From Actinomycetes bacterium (GTDB taxonomy: Bacteria; Actinomycetota; Acidimicrobiia; Acidimicrobiales; Palsa-688): a stretch of 64,000 nt of DNA. The notes under the pieces are model-generated. The model had not been told where the DNA came from. It was given only the letters and a program-made list of their open reading frames with translations, and searched no databases. Positions 43,064-52,667 of this stretch are shown here, one piece after another (position 1 is the stretch's first letter; each line of letters begins with the position of its first letter). The stretch covers positions 1 through 64,000 of the forward strand of contig JAJYMM010000228.1 in NCBI GenBank assembly GCA_021787035.1, read 5' to 3'. Position numbers and translations under genes: made by a program.

Positions 43064-44338
43064 ATGGCGAAGTTTGGCGAGTCGAGCGAGCTGGTCAAGT
43101 GCTCGTTTTGTGGCAAGTCCCAAAAGCAGGTAAAGAAGCTGATAGCGGGGCCGGGCGTCTACATCTGCGACGAGTGCATAGACCTCTGTAACGACATCAT
43201 CGAGGAGGAGCTTTCCGAGCCGACCGAGGTCCGCTTCGACGAGCTCCCCAAGCCAGCCGAGATCCGCAACTTCTTAGACGACTACGTGGTCGGCCAGGAG
43301 AAGGCAAAAAAGATCTTGTCCGTCGCGGTTTATAACCACTACAAGAGGGTCCAGGCGGGGGGCTACAACGACGGGGACGTCGAGCTCCAGAAGTCCAACA
43401 TCTTGCTGCTCGGGCCGACTGGGTGTGGGAAGACGTTCCTCGCCCAGACGCTCGCCAAGATGCTCAACGTGCCGTTCGCCATCGCAGACGCTACGGCGCT
43501 GACGGAGGCCGGTTATGTCGGCGAGGACGTCGAAAACATACTCCTGAAGCTCATCCAAGCGGCCGACTACGACATCAAGAAGGCCGAGACCGGCATTATC
43601 TATATAGACGAGATCGACAAGATCGCAAGGAAAAGCGAGAACCCGTCGATCACCAGGGATGTGTCTGGCGAGGGGGTTCAGCAGGCGCTCCTCAAGATCC
43701 TGGAAGGCACCACGGCCTCGGTCCCTCCCCAGGGCGGGCGTAAGCACCCCCACCAGGAGTTCATCCAGATCGACACCACCAATGTGCTCTTCATCTGCGG
43801 GGGGGCGTTCGCAGGGCTGGAGCGCATCGTGCAGAGCCGGCTCGGCAAGCAGGGGATCGGCTTCCGGGCGGACATACACAGGGCGCACGACACCGACGAC
43901 GATGCGCTATTTGCCCGTGTGCTCCCCGAAGACCTCCTCAAGTTTGGCCTGATCCCCGAGTTCGTGGGGCGGCTCCCAGTGATCGGGACCGTTTCCAACC
44001 TGGACAGGGAAGCGCTCGTCCGCATCCTCACCGAACCCAAGAACGCCCTACTCAAGCAGTACCGCAAGGTCTTGGAGCTGGACGGCGTGGAGCTCGAGTT
44101 CATGCCCGATGCCCTCGAGGCGGTTGCGGAGCAGGCGATGCTGCGGGGCACTGGCGCGCGTGGCCTGCGGGCGATCCTGGAAGAGGTGCTCCTTGAGGTC
44201 ATGTACGACCTTCCGAGCCGCTCGGACATCGGCAAGTGCGTGATAGACCGTTCCGTGGTCCTAGAGCGTGTCGCCCCGACCCTCGTACCTCGGACCGAGG
44301 CCGTCCACAGGGAGCCTCGCCGGCGAGCCGCGAGCTGA
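43064..44338 (+). CDS. clpX: ClpX, ATP-binding unfoldase of the ClpXP protease
   Basis: A 424-residue AAA+ protein. The N-terminal C4 zinc domain is CSFCGKS ... [10 protein letters not shown] (residues about 12-42). Walker A is GPTGCGKT, Walker B is [10 protein letters not shown], and sensor-2/arginine-finger elements are in [14 protein letters not shown] ClpP-binding loop is expected near IGFRAD. It recognises and unfolds substrates for ClpP. GGCAGGAG precedes the ATG. The gene that follows is folC rather than valS, which lies between them in many actinobacteria. Confidence 0.97.
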   Translation: MAKFGESSELVKCSFCGKSQKQVKKLIAGPGVYICDECIDLCNDIIEEELSEPTEVRFDELPKPAEIRNFLDDYVVGQEKAKKILSVAVYNHYKRVQAGGYNDGDVELQKSNILLLGPTGCGKTFLAQTLAKMLNVPFAIADATALTEAGYVGEDVENILLKLIQAADYDIKKAETGIIYIDEIDKIARKSENPSITRDVSGEGVQQALLKILEGTTASVPPQGGRKHPHQEFIQIDTTNVLFICGGAFAGLERIVQSRLGKQGIGFRADIHRAHDTDDDALFARVLPEDLLKFGLIPEFVGRLPVIGTVSNLDREALVRILTEPKNALLKQYRKVLELDGVELEFMPDALEAVAEQAMLRGTGARGLRAILEEVLLEVMYDLPSRSDIGKCVIDRSVVLERVAPTLVPRTEAVHREPRRRAAS

Positions 44339-44410
44339 CGGGTCCGGTGCCCGCGGGACGTACCAGGGCCGGTTCAACATCGACCTCAGCTCGAGGGTGA
44401 GACTTTAGCC

Positions 44411-45772
44411 ATGAACCTTGGTGAAGCTCTCGCGTGGTTGGACCGCCACCAAAACCTCGAGCGCATGCTCGGCGACCCCGTCCTCCGGGTGCCGAACCCC
44501 GAGCGGATGCGCCGTTTCATGTACCAGCTCGGGGACCCGCAAAAGAGCGTGCCCGTGGTCCACTTGACGGGTACAAACGGCAAGACGTCCACTGCCAGGG
44601 CGCTCAGTCAGCTGTTTATGTCCAAGGGCCTCAGCGTGGGTACCTTTACTAGCCCTCACCTCGAGCGCATCAACGAGCGCATCATGGCCAACCTGGAACC
44701 CGTCCCAGACGAGGAGCTGGCCGAGCTCCTCTCGGGCGTGGCCCTGATGGAGGGGAGCCTCCTGGAGCGGGCCGGGGCGGAGCGCCTGAACTGGTTCGAA
44801 TGCCTGGCCGCCGCCGGTTTCAACTTCTTTGCCGACAAGCCCGTCGACGTAGCCGTACTCGAGGTTGGGATGGGAGGGCGCTGGGACGCCACCAACGTCG
44901 CAGACGGCAGCGTTGCCGTGATCACGAACATATCCCTCGACCACACGGAGATCCTCGGCCCGACCAGGGCGCACATCGCACGCGAGAAAGCCGGCATCGT
45001 GAAGCCAGGGGCCACGCTCGTGCTCGGCGAGACCGACCCCGACCTATACCCGCTGTTCGCAGGTGAGCAACCAGGCACGCTCTGGCTGTTGGGGCGCGAC
45101 TTCGACCTCGAGTCCAACGAGCTCGCCGTGGGCGGGAGGCTCATGGACCTGCGCACGCCGGGCGCGTCCTACGAGGGGGTGTACCTGCCGCTCCATGGCC
45201 GCTACCAGGCGCACAATTTCCTCCTGGCACTAGTAGCGGCGGAGGCGTTCTTCGGCAAGCCCCTAGAGCAAGATCTCGTGATGTCAGCAGCCGCTCTGGT
45301 CCGCTCGCCCGGGCGCTTGGAAGTAGTCGGCCAGCACCCTCTAGTACTCCTCGACGGTGCCAAGAACCTTGCCGGTGCTCGCTGCGAGTCGGCAGCTGTG
45401 GCGGAGGAGTTTGGCGAAGGGCTCCGCCGGGTCATGGTCGTGGGGATGCTCCGGGGAAAGGATGCCGGCGAGATGCTGCTAGCGCTGGACGCCTCCAAGG
45501 CCGAGCTGGTCGTGGCTTGCCCTGCTCCATCGCCTCGGACCCAGCCGGCACAAGACGTGGCCGAGGCCGCTCGGGCGCTCGGGTGCCGCGCGGTGGCAGC
45601 GGCTTCGGTGGCGGAGGCGCTCGAAGTCGCGCTGCGGGAGGCGGGCGAGGACGGGATGGTCTTGGTGACAGGTTCTCTCTACGTGGTCGGAGAAGCTCGT
45701 AGCGTGCTTGGCGTTTTTGCTTCCGGCCGGGGGCGTGCGGAGTCGTCAGACCCGGCAAGGTGGGCCCACTAG
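44411..45772 (+). CDS. folC: Folylpolyglutamate synthase / dihydrofolate synthase
   Basis: A 453-residue Mur-ligase-type enzyme that adds glutamate to folates (and possibly to dihydropteroate). The P-loop is LTGTNGKTS at residues 52-60, TSPHLERINERI follows, EVGMGGRWDATN is the metal/substrate loop, and NISLDHTEILGPT completes the family pattern. The normally conserved DGAHNP of the C-terminal domain reads DGAKNL (Lys318), an unusual change near the nucleotide/glutamate interface. Housekeeping neighbours clpX and ndk are typical for actinobacteria. Confidence 0.93.
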   Translation: MNLGEALAWLDRHQNLERMLGDPVLRVPNPERMRRFMYQLGDPQKSVPVVHLTGTNGKTSTARALSQLFMSKGLSVGTFTSPHLERINERIMANLEPVPDEELAELLSGVALMEGSLLERAGAERLNWFECLAAAGFNFFADKPVDVAVLEVGMGGRWDATNVADGSVAVITNISLDHTEILGPTRAHIAREKAGIVKPGATLVLGETDPDLYPLFAGEQPGTLWLLGRDFDLESNELAVGGRLMDLRTPGASYEGVYLPLHGRYQAHNFLLALVAAEAFFGKPLEQDLVMSAAALVRSPGRLEVVGQHPLVLLDGAKNLAGARCESAAVAEEFGEGLRRVMVVGMLRGKDAGEMLLALDASKAELVVACPAPSPRTQPAQDVAEAARALGCRAVAAASVAEALEVALREAGEDGMVLVTGSLYVVGEARSVLGVFASGRGRAESSDPARWAH

Positions 45773-45799
45773 CATCTGTCGCTCGTGGAACGCCGAGAA

Positions 45800-46231
45800 A
45801 TGCCAGTTCAGGAAACGACCCTCGTCATATGCAAGCCAGACGCCGTCGCGCGCGGCCTCGTCGGAGAGATCCTGGGCCGTCTCGAGCGGCGCGGGCTGGT
45901 ACTCGTGCGGGCCGAGCTGCGCTCGATCGATGCCGGGACGGCCGCGGCTCATTACGCCGAGCACGAGGGCAAGCCCTTCTACCAGGGCCTGATCGAGCAC
46001 ATCACATCCGGTCCGGCACTTCTTGCGGTGGTAGGTGGCCACAGCGGCACGTGGCGGGTCGTTCGCCAGATGATGGGAGCTACCAACCCGGCGGAGGCTG
46101 CACCAGGCACAATCAGGGGGGACTTGGCCCTCACCATGACCGAGAACCTGATCCACGGGAGCGACAGTGCTGCCTCGGCAGAGCGCGAGGTCGCCCTGTT
46201 TTTTCCAGGGCTTCCGAGCGCTGGCCGGTAA
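45800..46231 (+). CDS. ndk: Nucleoside diphosphate kinase
   Basis: A 143-residue enzyme that balances NTP pools by phosphate transfer through a histidine intermediate. TLVICKPDAVARGLVGEI is the N-terminal signature, MMGATNPAEAAPGTIRGD the nucleotide loop, and NLIHGSDS holds the active histidine. I prefer ATG 45800 (GGAA 9 nt upstream), which gives the usual family N-terminus; GTG 45785 would add five residues. Confidence 0.95.
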   Translation: MPVQETTLVICKPDAVARGLVGEILGRLERRGLVLVRAELRSIDAGTAAAHYAEHEGKPFYQGLIEHITSGPALLAVVGGHSGTWRVVRQMMGATNPAEAAPGTIRGDLALTMTENLIHGSDSAASAEREVALFFPGLPSAGR

Positions 46232-46268
46232 GGTGGCCTGGGTTAGGGGCCCCTCCCCCAAAGGGGGG

Positions 46269-46298
46269 CTGGCACTCGCCGTCCTCCCGAGTTAACCT
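46269..46298 (+). promoter_or_regulatory. Candidate promoter of the mre operon
   Basis: CTGGCA (46269-46274) and TAACCT (46293-46298) are 18 bp apart, in the gap between ndk and mreB. A C-run/G-run hairpin (about 46248-46268) just upstream may end the ndk transcript. Confidence 0.35.
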
Positions 46299-46334
46299 AA
46301 GGGGGTCCGGCCCTTGCCCAAGCGAGGAGGCTTC

Positions 46335-47366
46335 GTGGCGCGCGACAGACTGTTCTCATCTTTCCGACGGGGCCTTGCCGTAGACCTCGGGACGGCTAAT
46401 ACCCTCGTCTACCTCCAAGGCCGCGGGATCGTCCTCAACGAGCCCTCGGTAGTGGCGATCGACGCCAGGGACGGGCGCCCCCTCGCGGTCGGCCTCGAAG
46501 CCAAACGCATGATCGGTCGTACGCCGGCGCACATTTCGGCGGTGCGACCGCTCCGCGACGGTGTTATCGCGGATTTTGAGATCTGCGAAAAAATGCTTGG
46601 GTATTTCATTAGGCGCGTGCACCCGAGCAGGCTTTCCAAGCCGGAAATGGTAATCTGCGTGCCTTCGGGCGTGACGGGTGTCGAAAAGCGTGCCGTTATG
46701 GACGCGGCGGAGGCAGCCGGTGCTCGGCAAGCATGGATAATCGAAGAGCCGATGGCCGCTGCAATAGGTGCCGGCCTCCCGGTGCACGAACCGACGGGCA
46801 ACATGGTCGTGGACATTGGTGGTGGCACGACCGAGGTGGCCGTCATCTCAATGGGGGGCATAGTCACGAGCCAATCCGTGAGGATTGCGGGCGACGAGCT
46901 CGACGAGGCGATCATCCAGTTCATCAAAAAGGAGTACAGCCTCGCCCTCGGAGAGCGCACGGCGGAGGAGATCAAGATCGCTCTCGGTTCGGCCTGCACG
47001 CTCCAGCAGGAGGTGAGCGCCGAGATCCGGGGTCGCGACCTCATAACCGGGCTCCCGAAGACGATCGTCACGACGACAGAGGAGATCCGCGACGCCATCG
47101 AAGAGCCGGTCGCCGCCATCGTCGACGCCGTCAAGGTCACTCTCGACAAGACTCCCCCCGAGCTCGCGGCGGACATCATGGAGCAGGGGATAGTCCTGAC
47201 CGGCGGTGGTGCGCTCCTCCACGGCCTCGACGCCCGCCTGGCGGCAGAGACCGGCATGCCGATCGTCATAGCGGACAACCCGCTCCAGTCCGTGGCGTTT
47301 GGCAGTGGGCAGTGCCTGGAGCAGCTCGGGGTGCTCTCGGACGTGCTCATGACGAGCTCGCGGTAA
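46335..47366 (+). CDS. mreB: Rod shape-determining protein MreB
   Basis: A 343-residue bacterial actin. LAVDLGTANTLVY is phosphate loop 1, VVDIGGGTTEVAVIS phosphate loop 2, and GIVLTGGGALLHGLD the adenosine loop. It polymerises under the membrane and organises lateral wall synthesis with MreC, MreD, RodA and PBP2 encoded downstream. I chose GTG 46335, which has GAGGAGG 4 nt upstream; TTG 46314 is in frame but lacks a ribosome site. Presence implies rod growth by side-wall insertion, less common among polar-growing actinobacteria. Confidence 0.96.
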   Translation: MARDRLFSSFRRGLAVDLGTANTLVYLQGRGIVLNEPSVVAIDARDGRPLAVGLEAKRMIGRTPAHISAVRPLRDGVIADFEICEKMLGYFIRRVHPSRLSKPEMVICVPSGVTGVEKRAVMDAAEAAGARQAWIIEEPMAAAIGAGLPVHEPTGNMVVDIGGGTTEVAVISMGGIVTSQSVRIAGDELDEAIIQFIKKEYSLALGERTAEEIKIALGSACTLQQEVSAEIRGRDLITGLPKTIVTTTEEIRDAIEEPVAAIVDAVKVTLDKTPPELAADIMEQGIVLTGGGALLHGLDARLAAETGMPIVIADNPLQSVAFGSGQCLEQLGVLSDVLMTSSR

Positions 47367-47380
47367 AGAGGTAGGCGCGT

Positions 47381-48211
47381 TTGGCTGGGAGCCGGCGCCC
47401 GCGGGGGCGGTTCCTCCTACTCCTCCTAGTGCTCCTCGGCCTGACGTTCGTGACGTTGAGCGAGCGGTCGAGCACCTCGCACTACTTCAACAAGGTCCGC
47501 TCGCTCGCGCGGGAGGTCGCCAACCCATTCCAGTCGGGCGTGCACGCGGCCTTGCAGCCTGTCGGGGACTTCATCTACGGCGCGCTCCAGTACCGTTCGC
47601 TTGAGGCCCAAAACCGTCAGCTCCGTCTGGAGCTGAAGCGTGGCGCAACGGCCTACGCCCAGTCCTTGAGCGCCGAGCAGCAGGCGGCTCAGGTGCTCAG
47701 CCAGGAGCACCTCACCTTCGTGCCCAACATCCCGAGCATAGCGGCGGAGGTGGTGCAGGTCGGGAGCTCCAATTACGAGGAGACCGTGCAGATCGACCGC
47801 GGCAGCGCCAACGGGGTTGCGGTTGGCCAGCCCGTTGTGTCGGCGGGCGGCCTGGTCGGGAGCGTCTCTCTCGTGTCGGCGCACCTCGCTACGGTGACCC
47901 TGATCGACGACCCGACCTCGGTCGTCGGGGTGCGAGACGTTCATAGCGGCGTCGTGGGGGCGGCCAAGGGCGAGGGCCTGGGGTTCAACCTCCAAGTCGA
48001 GGACCTGAACGTAGGCGACACAATCAAGCGCGGCGACCAGCTGGTCACTAGCGGGCTCACGCTCGAGGACTTTCCCGCCGGGATCCCCGTCGGCACCGTC
48101 ACGTCGGTGTCCTCGGGGACGCTCACGCTCCAGGTGTCCCTGAAGCCCTTGGTCAACCTCTCCAACCTCCAGTTCGTGCGGGTATTGCTGTGGTCGCCTC
48201 AGGGGGGCTGA
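47381..48211 (+). CDS. mreC: Rod shape-determining protein MreC
   Basis: A 276-residue bitopic protein. One membrane helix near residues 6-23 is followed by a coiled coil (about 60-100, RSLEAQNRQLRLELKRG) and a periplasmic-side double beta-barrel domain with the IDRGSANGV and VGSVSLVSAHLATVTLI motifs. It scaffolds PBP2 in the elongasome. TTG 47381 follows AAGAGGTAGG. It is 14 bp after mreB. Confidence 0.93.
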   Translation: MAGSRRPRGRFLLLLLVLLGLTFVTLSERSSTSHYFNKVRSLAREVANPFQSGVHAALQPVGDFIYGALQYRSLEAQNRQLRLELKRGATAYAQSLSAEQQAAQVLSQEHLTFVPNIPSIAAEVVQVGSSNYEETVQIDRGSANGVAVGQPVVSAGGLVGSVSLVSAHLATVTLIDDPTSVVGVRDVHSGVVGAAKGEGLGFNLQVEDLNVGDTIKRGDQLVTSGLTLEDFPAGIPVGTVTSVSSGTLTLQVSLKPLVNLSNLQFVRVLLWSPQGG

Positions 48212-48230
48212 TCCTGCTGGGGGCTCGGTA

Positions 48231-48872
48231 GTGCTTTCGCCCGGGGAGCGCACTGCCGCCAAGGTCCTTGCCTTGCTCTGCGTCGGCATACTCGCCCAGA
48301 CGACCTTCGCGAGCGGGATGCGCGTGGACGGAGTGGCCCCGGACTTCATGATGCTGCTCGCCGTCTGTGCTGGCTTCTCCGGCGGCCCCGACAGGGGGGC
48401 GGTGGTCGGTTTCGGCGCGGGCCTCGCGAGCGACTTGTTCCTCCAGAGCACACCCTTTGGCCTCTCCGCTCTCGCTGCCTGCCTCGTCGGTTTTGCCGTG
48501 GGGTGGGGGAGGGCAAACATCCTCACTACCAGGTACCTGCTTGGGCCTTTTGTTGCTGCGGCAGGGACGGCCGTCGGCGTAGCGCTTTTCGTGGCCATCG
48601 GGTACATCGTCGGCCAGCAGCAACTCGCCGTTGGCGGTGAGGCCCACCTCGTCCAAGTGGCCTTTGTCGAGGCCGTTTATGCGGCGATTTTCTCGTTCCC
48701 CGCCATAGCGCTCATGAGTTGGGCGCTCGGAGTCCACTCCGACGTGGCGGCACCGGGTGAGCCCGCGCCCGTGGGCGGCGCGGCCGACGGCTCGCGGCGA
48801 CGCTCTCGCGCGCCGCGCTCGCGCCGGCGGAGGAGGGCGACGCGGGCCACAGCGCCCGGGGCGCTACGGTGA
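48231..48872 (+). CDS. mreD: Rod shape-determining protein MreD
   Basis: A 213-residue polytopic protein with five or six spans in the first 170 residues (AGFSGGPDRGAVVGFGAGLASDLFLQ is the most typical stretch) and a long Arg/Ala-rich cytoplasmic tail. GTG 48231 lies 19 bp after mreC. It links MreC to the membrane complex; assignment relies on topology and the mreC-mreD-mrdA order because MreD is weakly conserved. The stop is 7 bp before the PBP2 start. Confidence 0.9.
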   Translation: MLSPGERTAAKVLALLCVGILAQTTFASGMRVDGVAPDFMMLLAVCAGFSGGPDRGAVVGFGAGLASDLFLQSTPFGLSALAACLVGFAVGWGRANILTTRYLLGPFVAAAGTAVGVALFVAIGYIVGQQQLAVGGEAHLVQVAFVEAVYAAIFSFPAIALMSWALGVHSDVAAPGEPAPVGGAADGSRRRSRAPRSRRRRRATRATAPGALR

Positions 48873-48879
48873 GGAACCG

Positions 48880-50904
48880 GTGGCAAGTCCAGTAGCGCCG
48901 GGTGCAAATAGCCCGAGCTCCCTCCGGGTTCGCGCTCTTGCGGTGATGGTCGTGGTGGTGTGCTTGTTCGCCACGCTCATGGGGAGGCTCTGGTTCCTCC
49001 AAGTCGCAGAGGCCAACGTGCCGGCGATCCAGCAGGTCACCAGCCAGGGCCTGGAGACCGTCTACATCCCGGCTCCGAGGGGTGACATCTTCAGCCGCAA
49101 TGGAGCGCTTCTCGCCGGCAACCACATCGAACAGGTTGTGGAGGTTCAGCCTGACGCCGTGACCGAACACCCCGCCATAGTCGGCGAGCTGGCTGCGGTG
49201 CTTGACACATCCGTCAAGCAGGTGAAGGCGGCCCTGGACAACCCCCAGTACTCCCCTTACCAGCCGGTGCCGGTGGCCACGGGGGTGCCCGCCTCCGTGG
49301 CGCTTTCGATCTCCGAAAACCAAAAGCTCCTGCCGGGCGTGACCGTGACAGCGGCCCCTGTCCGCTACTACCCCTACGGCTCCCTCACGGCAAACATCGT
49401 CGGCTACGTGACCCAGATCACGGGTAAGGAGTACAGCGCTGTAAAGGGCCAGATCTGCGCGAAGGGGGTGCCTTGCTACACGACGACGTCAGAGGTCGGC
49501 CAGGCGGGCGTCGAAGCGAGCATGGAGCAGTACCTGCGCGGCGTCCCCGGAAGGGAAGTGCTCGACGTAAATGCGCAGGGACAGGTGCTCGGGGTCGCGA
49601 GCTACACGCCGCCCGTGGCGGGTGACAACATCGTCCTTTCGATCTCGCTCGCCGACCAAAAAGCTGCGATGACAGCTCTTGCAGACTGGACCAAGGTCGC
49701 CCGGACCCAGCTCGGCGTTACGAGCGGCCACAACTACCGCTCGACTGGGGCGGCGATGGTCGTGGAAAACCCCCACAACGGCCAGCTCTTGGCGCTCGCT
49801 ACGTACCCGGACTACAACGACAACAACTTCGTCGGGGGCATCAGCTACAAGAAGTGGGCGTACTACAACAACCCGACCAACAACTACCCGCTCGAGGACA
49901 GGCCGATCTCCTGGGCGGGTGCGACCGGCTCCACGTTCAAGTTGATAACAGCCACTGCTGCCCTTGACTTCGGCGTCCGGAGCCCTTACTACATGTACAA
50001 CGACACCGGTGGCATCACTGTCGGTGGCCAGTTTTTCCGTGATAACGCTGGCGTAGCGGCGGGCCCCGTCGACTTGCAGACGGCGCTCACCATTTCTGAC
50101 GACGCCTACTTCTACTCGCTCGGTTACGACCTCTGGAAGCTGTGGGCCGGCGGTAAGGGCCACCCCGAGTACCTCCAGAAGATCGCCGCCGAGTACGGCC
50201 TCGGCAACCTGAGCGGCGTCCAGCTCCCCGGCGAGTCCTACGGTATCGTGCCGAGCCAGCAGGTATTCAATAGAGAGCACCAGCAGTACCCCAAGGCCTA
50301 CCCGCACCCGTACTTCGAACCAGGCCAGGAGATCCAAGAGGCGATCGGTCAGGGCCAGGACGAGGTTACCCCGCTCCAGCTCGCTGATGCCTACTCAGCC
50401 TTCGCCAACGGCGGCACACTTTACGTGCCCAGGATCGCCCTTGCAGTCGAGAAACAAGGAACCAACGCGAGGCCCAATGGCAAGATCGTGAAGCTCTACA
50501 CGCCGCAGGTGAAAGACCGGGTCCAGATGCCGAGCGCGACCGACCAGGCCATCATGACCTCAGGCTTCGAGGGCGTGACGTCCAATCCGCAAGGCACGGC
50601 CTACGGTGCCTTCACGAGGTTCCCCCTTTCGCGGATCCCCGTTGCTGGCAAGACCGGCACGGCCCAGGTCGGGCCCAACTTCTCCCAAGTCGGTTGGCCG
50701 GCTTACGTCCAAAACACCTCGGTGTTCACCAGTTTCGCACCCGCCAGCGCCCCACGCTTTGTTGTCGACGCCTTTTTCGCGCAGTCTGGTTACGGGGCGT
50801 GCGCTGCGGCGCCGGCGGTCGTCCAGGAGTACTACACCCTCTTCGGCCTCGCCAAGCACGGCCTCCCGGCGACCGTCACCTCGACTCCCCCTCCTGGCTG
50901 CTGA
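48880..50904 (+). CDS. mrdA: Penicillin-binding protein 2, elongasome transpeptidase
   Basis: A 674-residue class B PBP. The N-terminal membrane helix (about 20-38) is followed by the pedestal domain (PRGDIFSRNGALLAGN) and the transpeptidase. The active-site motifs are STFK (Ser351), SDD (406-408, a SxD variant as in E. coli PBP2) and KTGTA (Lys591). It cross-links peptidoglycan during side-wall growth with RodA. GTG 48880 follows GAGGAA; longer in-frame sequence upstream is inside mreD. Its stop overlaps the rodA ATG (TGATG). Confidence 0.95.
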   Translation: MASPVAPGANSPSSLRVRALAVMVVVVCLFATLMGRLWFLQVAEANVPAIQQVTSQGLETVYIPAPRGDIFSRNGALLAGNHIEQVVEVQPDAVTEHPAIVGELAAVLDTSVKQVKAALDNPQYSPYQPVPVATGVPASVALSISENQKLLPGVTVTAAPVRYYPYGSLTANIVGYVTQITGKEYSAVKGQICAKGVPCYTTTSEVGQAGVEASMEQYLRGVPGREVLDVNAQGQVLGVASYTPPVAGDNIVLSISLADQKAAMTALADWTKVARTQLGVTSGHNYRSTGAAMVVENPHNGQLLALATYPDYNDNNFVGGISYKKWAYYNNPTNNYPLEDRPISWAGATGSTFKLITATAALDFGVRSPYYMYNDTGGITVGGQFFRDNAGVAAGPVDLQTALTISDDAYFYSLGYDLWKLWAGGKGHPEYLQKIAAEYGLGNLSGVQLPGESYGIVPSQQVFNREHQQYPKAYPHPYFEPGQEIQEAIGQGQDEVTPLQLADAYSAFANGGTLYVPRIALAVEKQGTNARPNGKIVKLYTPQVKDRVQMPSATDQAIMTSGFEGVTSNPQGTAYGAFTRFPLSRIPVAGKTGTAQVGPNFSQVGWPAYVQNTSVFTSFAPASAPRFVVDAFFAQSGYGACAAAPAVVQEYYTLFGLAKHGLPATVTSTPPPGC

Positions 50905-52127
50905 TGGCGCTGACCACCCCAGCCATGGGCAGGCCGACGCTCCCGCCACCCCCGCCGGCGAGTGCGCCGCCGGCACCGAGGAGGGCTGTAACGAGCCCTG
51001 CTTGGCGCCACTTCGACCCGTTGCTATTGCTCGCGACCGTCGCCGTCACCCTGATCGGCGTGCTCATGGTGTACTCGGCGACCAGGTACCCACAGGAGCT
51101 CGCAGGTGGCAACCCGAAGTACTACCTCGAACGCCAGGCGATCTGGGCGGGACTTGGCATCGCTGCCTTCCTGCTCACATTGGTGTTCGACTACAGACGG
51201 TACCTGTTGTGGGCGCCCGTGCTCTATGGGGGGACCGTCCTCATGCTGGCTGGGGCGCTGGTCATCGGGCACCGCGTCCTCGGCGCGCAGTCGTGGATCC
51301 AGGTCGGGCCGTTCCAGTTCGAGCCGTCCGAGTTCGCCAAGGTCACCTTGATCTTGTCCCTGGCGGCACTGCTGTCGAGCCGGAAGGGGCAACTTTCGGT
51401 CAAGTCGCTGCTTGTCGTGCTCGGCCTCGCGGTCGTCCCTTTCCTGCTCATCTTCAAAGAGGACGCCCTCGGGAGTGCCATCGTCCTCGGCATCGTCCTG
51501 GTCGGGATGTTGCTCATGGGCGGGACCAAGGCTCTGCACATGGCCCTGCTCACCGTCTTGGCGATCGTCGCGATCGCCGGGGTTTTGCAGTCGGGCCTCT
51601 TAAAGCAGTACCAGAAGGACCGTCTCACGACCTTCCTGCACGCGCCGACGGGCCTCTCTCAGGGGACGGCGAGCAGCCTTAACCCGTACGCGAAAACGAT
51701 CGAGTACAACCTCGACCAGTCCAAGGCGGCGATCGCTGACGGGGGCCTCTACGGCAAGGGACTGTTCCATGGCCACCTCACCGACCTCTCCTACGTGCCC
51801 AACCAGTCCACCGACTTCATCTTCACCGCGGCGGCGGAGCAGTTCGGCTTCGCCGGCTCGGCCCTCTTGCTCGCCCTGTTTGCCTTGATCGTCTGGCGTA
51901 GCTGGCGAGCAGCCGCCCTGGCGCGGGACCTGGCCGGGACGCTCATCTGCATCGGGGTGCTGTGCATGATCATGTTCCAGGTCTTCGAGAACGTAGGGAT
52001 GACCATGGGCATAATGCCGGTGGCAGGCATAACGCTTCCGTTCATGAGCTATGGCGGTTCTGCCATGCTCGTTGACTGGGTGGCGCTGGGGCTTGTCCAA
52101 AACGTGAGGATGCGCCGGTTCGACTGA
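50904..52127 (+). CDS. rodA: RodA, SEDS peptidoglycan glycosyltransferase
   Basis: A 407-residue membrane protein of the SEDS family with about ten spans after a Pro/Ala-rich N-terminus. GAQSWIQVGPFQFEPSEFAK is the first family signature, IFKEDALGSAIVLG carries the essential acidic residue, and NVGMTMGIMPVAGITLPFMSYGGSA is the C-terminal signature. It polymerises lipid II glycan strands with PBP2, whose gene it overlaps. It is the last gene of the mre operon. Confidence 0.96.
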   Translation: MALTTPAMGRPTLPPPPPASAPPAPRRAVTSPAWRHFDPLLLLATVAVTLIGVLMVYSATRYPQELAGGNPKYYLERQAIWAGLGIAAFLLTLVFDYRRYLLWAPVLYGGTVLMLAGALVIGHRVLGAQSWIQVGPFQFEPSEFAKVTLILSLAALLSSRKGQLSVKSLLVVLGLAVVPFLLIFKEDALGSAIVLGIVLVGMLLMGGTKALHMALLTVLAIVAIAGVLQSGLLKQYQKDRLTTFLHAPTGLSQGTASSLNPYAKTIEYNLDQSKAAIADGGLYGKGLFHGHLTDLSYVPNQSTDFIFTAAAEQFGFAGSALLLALFALIVWRSWRAAALARDLAGTLICIGVLCMIMFQVFENVGMTMGIMPVAGITLPFMSYGGSAMLVDWVALGLVQNVRMRRFD

Positions 52128-52667
52128 GCCGTTCAGCCGGCGTTCAGGTGGTGCTCAGCCAGCATTTAAGCGGTCCTGAAGGCGGGGCGGGCTCCTTGGG
52201 TACAATCACGAGTGAGATGAACTCGTCGCGGCTGCCCTGTTTCCTTTGCACTTTGGTCGCGGCCGGCGGAGCGGGATGATGGGGCCCGTTAAGCGAGCCT
52301 CTGCGAGCGGGCTCTGGCATCGCTTGCGCGATCGCTTCACTCTTCGTGGAGGGCCGAACGGCTCGTCAAGAGACCCCGCATGCCCGGTGCAAGTAGGCCA
52401 AGCAGACCGCGGCAGGTGGGTGGGAGAGCGGGATGAGGCCAAGCCCCAAACGACGAGGGATTCGGGCCCTGAGCTGGGCTGGCGCTCCGGCTGCGAGCGG
52501 CGCCGTACCGGCACAGGGCCGTCTGAGGGCGACAGCCCACAGGTTTTTGTTCCTATGACCGTAGGCGATGATGTCGCGCGCCTGGCGTACCCTCGCCGGG
52601 CTTGCGCACTGTTGCCACGACGAACGCCGGCCGGGTACTTCGGGCCGGCTCGGAAGGGAAGATTTGG
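52128..52667. other. Long leader region upstream of the RNase E/G gene
   Basis: About 540 bp without a credible gene. An open plus-strand frame covers part of it but continues into the rne N-terminus in another frame. RNase E genes often have long autoregulatory 5' UTRs, so a structured leader is possible; I could not match it to a known RNA. Confidence 0.4.

Noticed and set aside
47426-48607. Long minus-strand frame opposite mreC-mreD
   Set aside because: Antisense shadow of two well-supported genes; no recognisable product.
52128-52667. Possible RNase P RNA or tmRNA in the rne leader
   Set aside because: The conserved cores of these RNAs (for example GAGGAAAGTC of RNase P) were not found.
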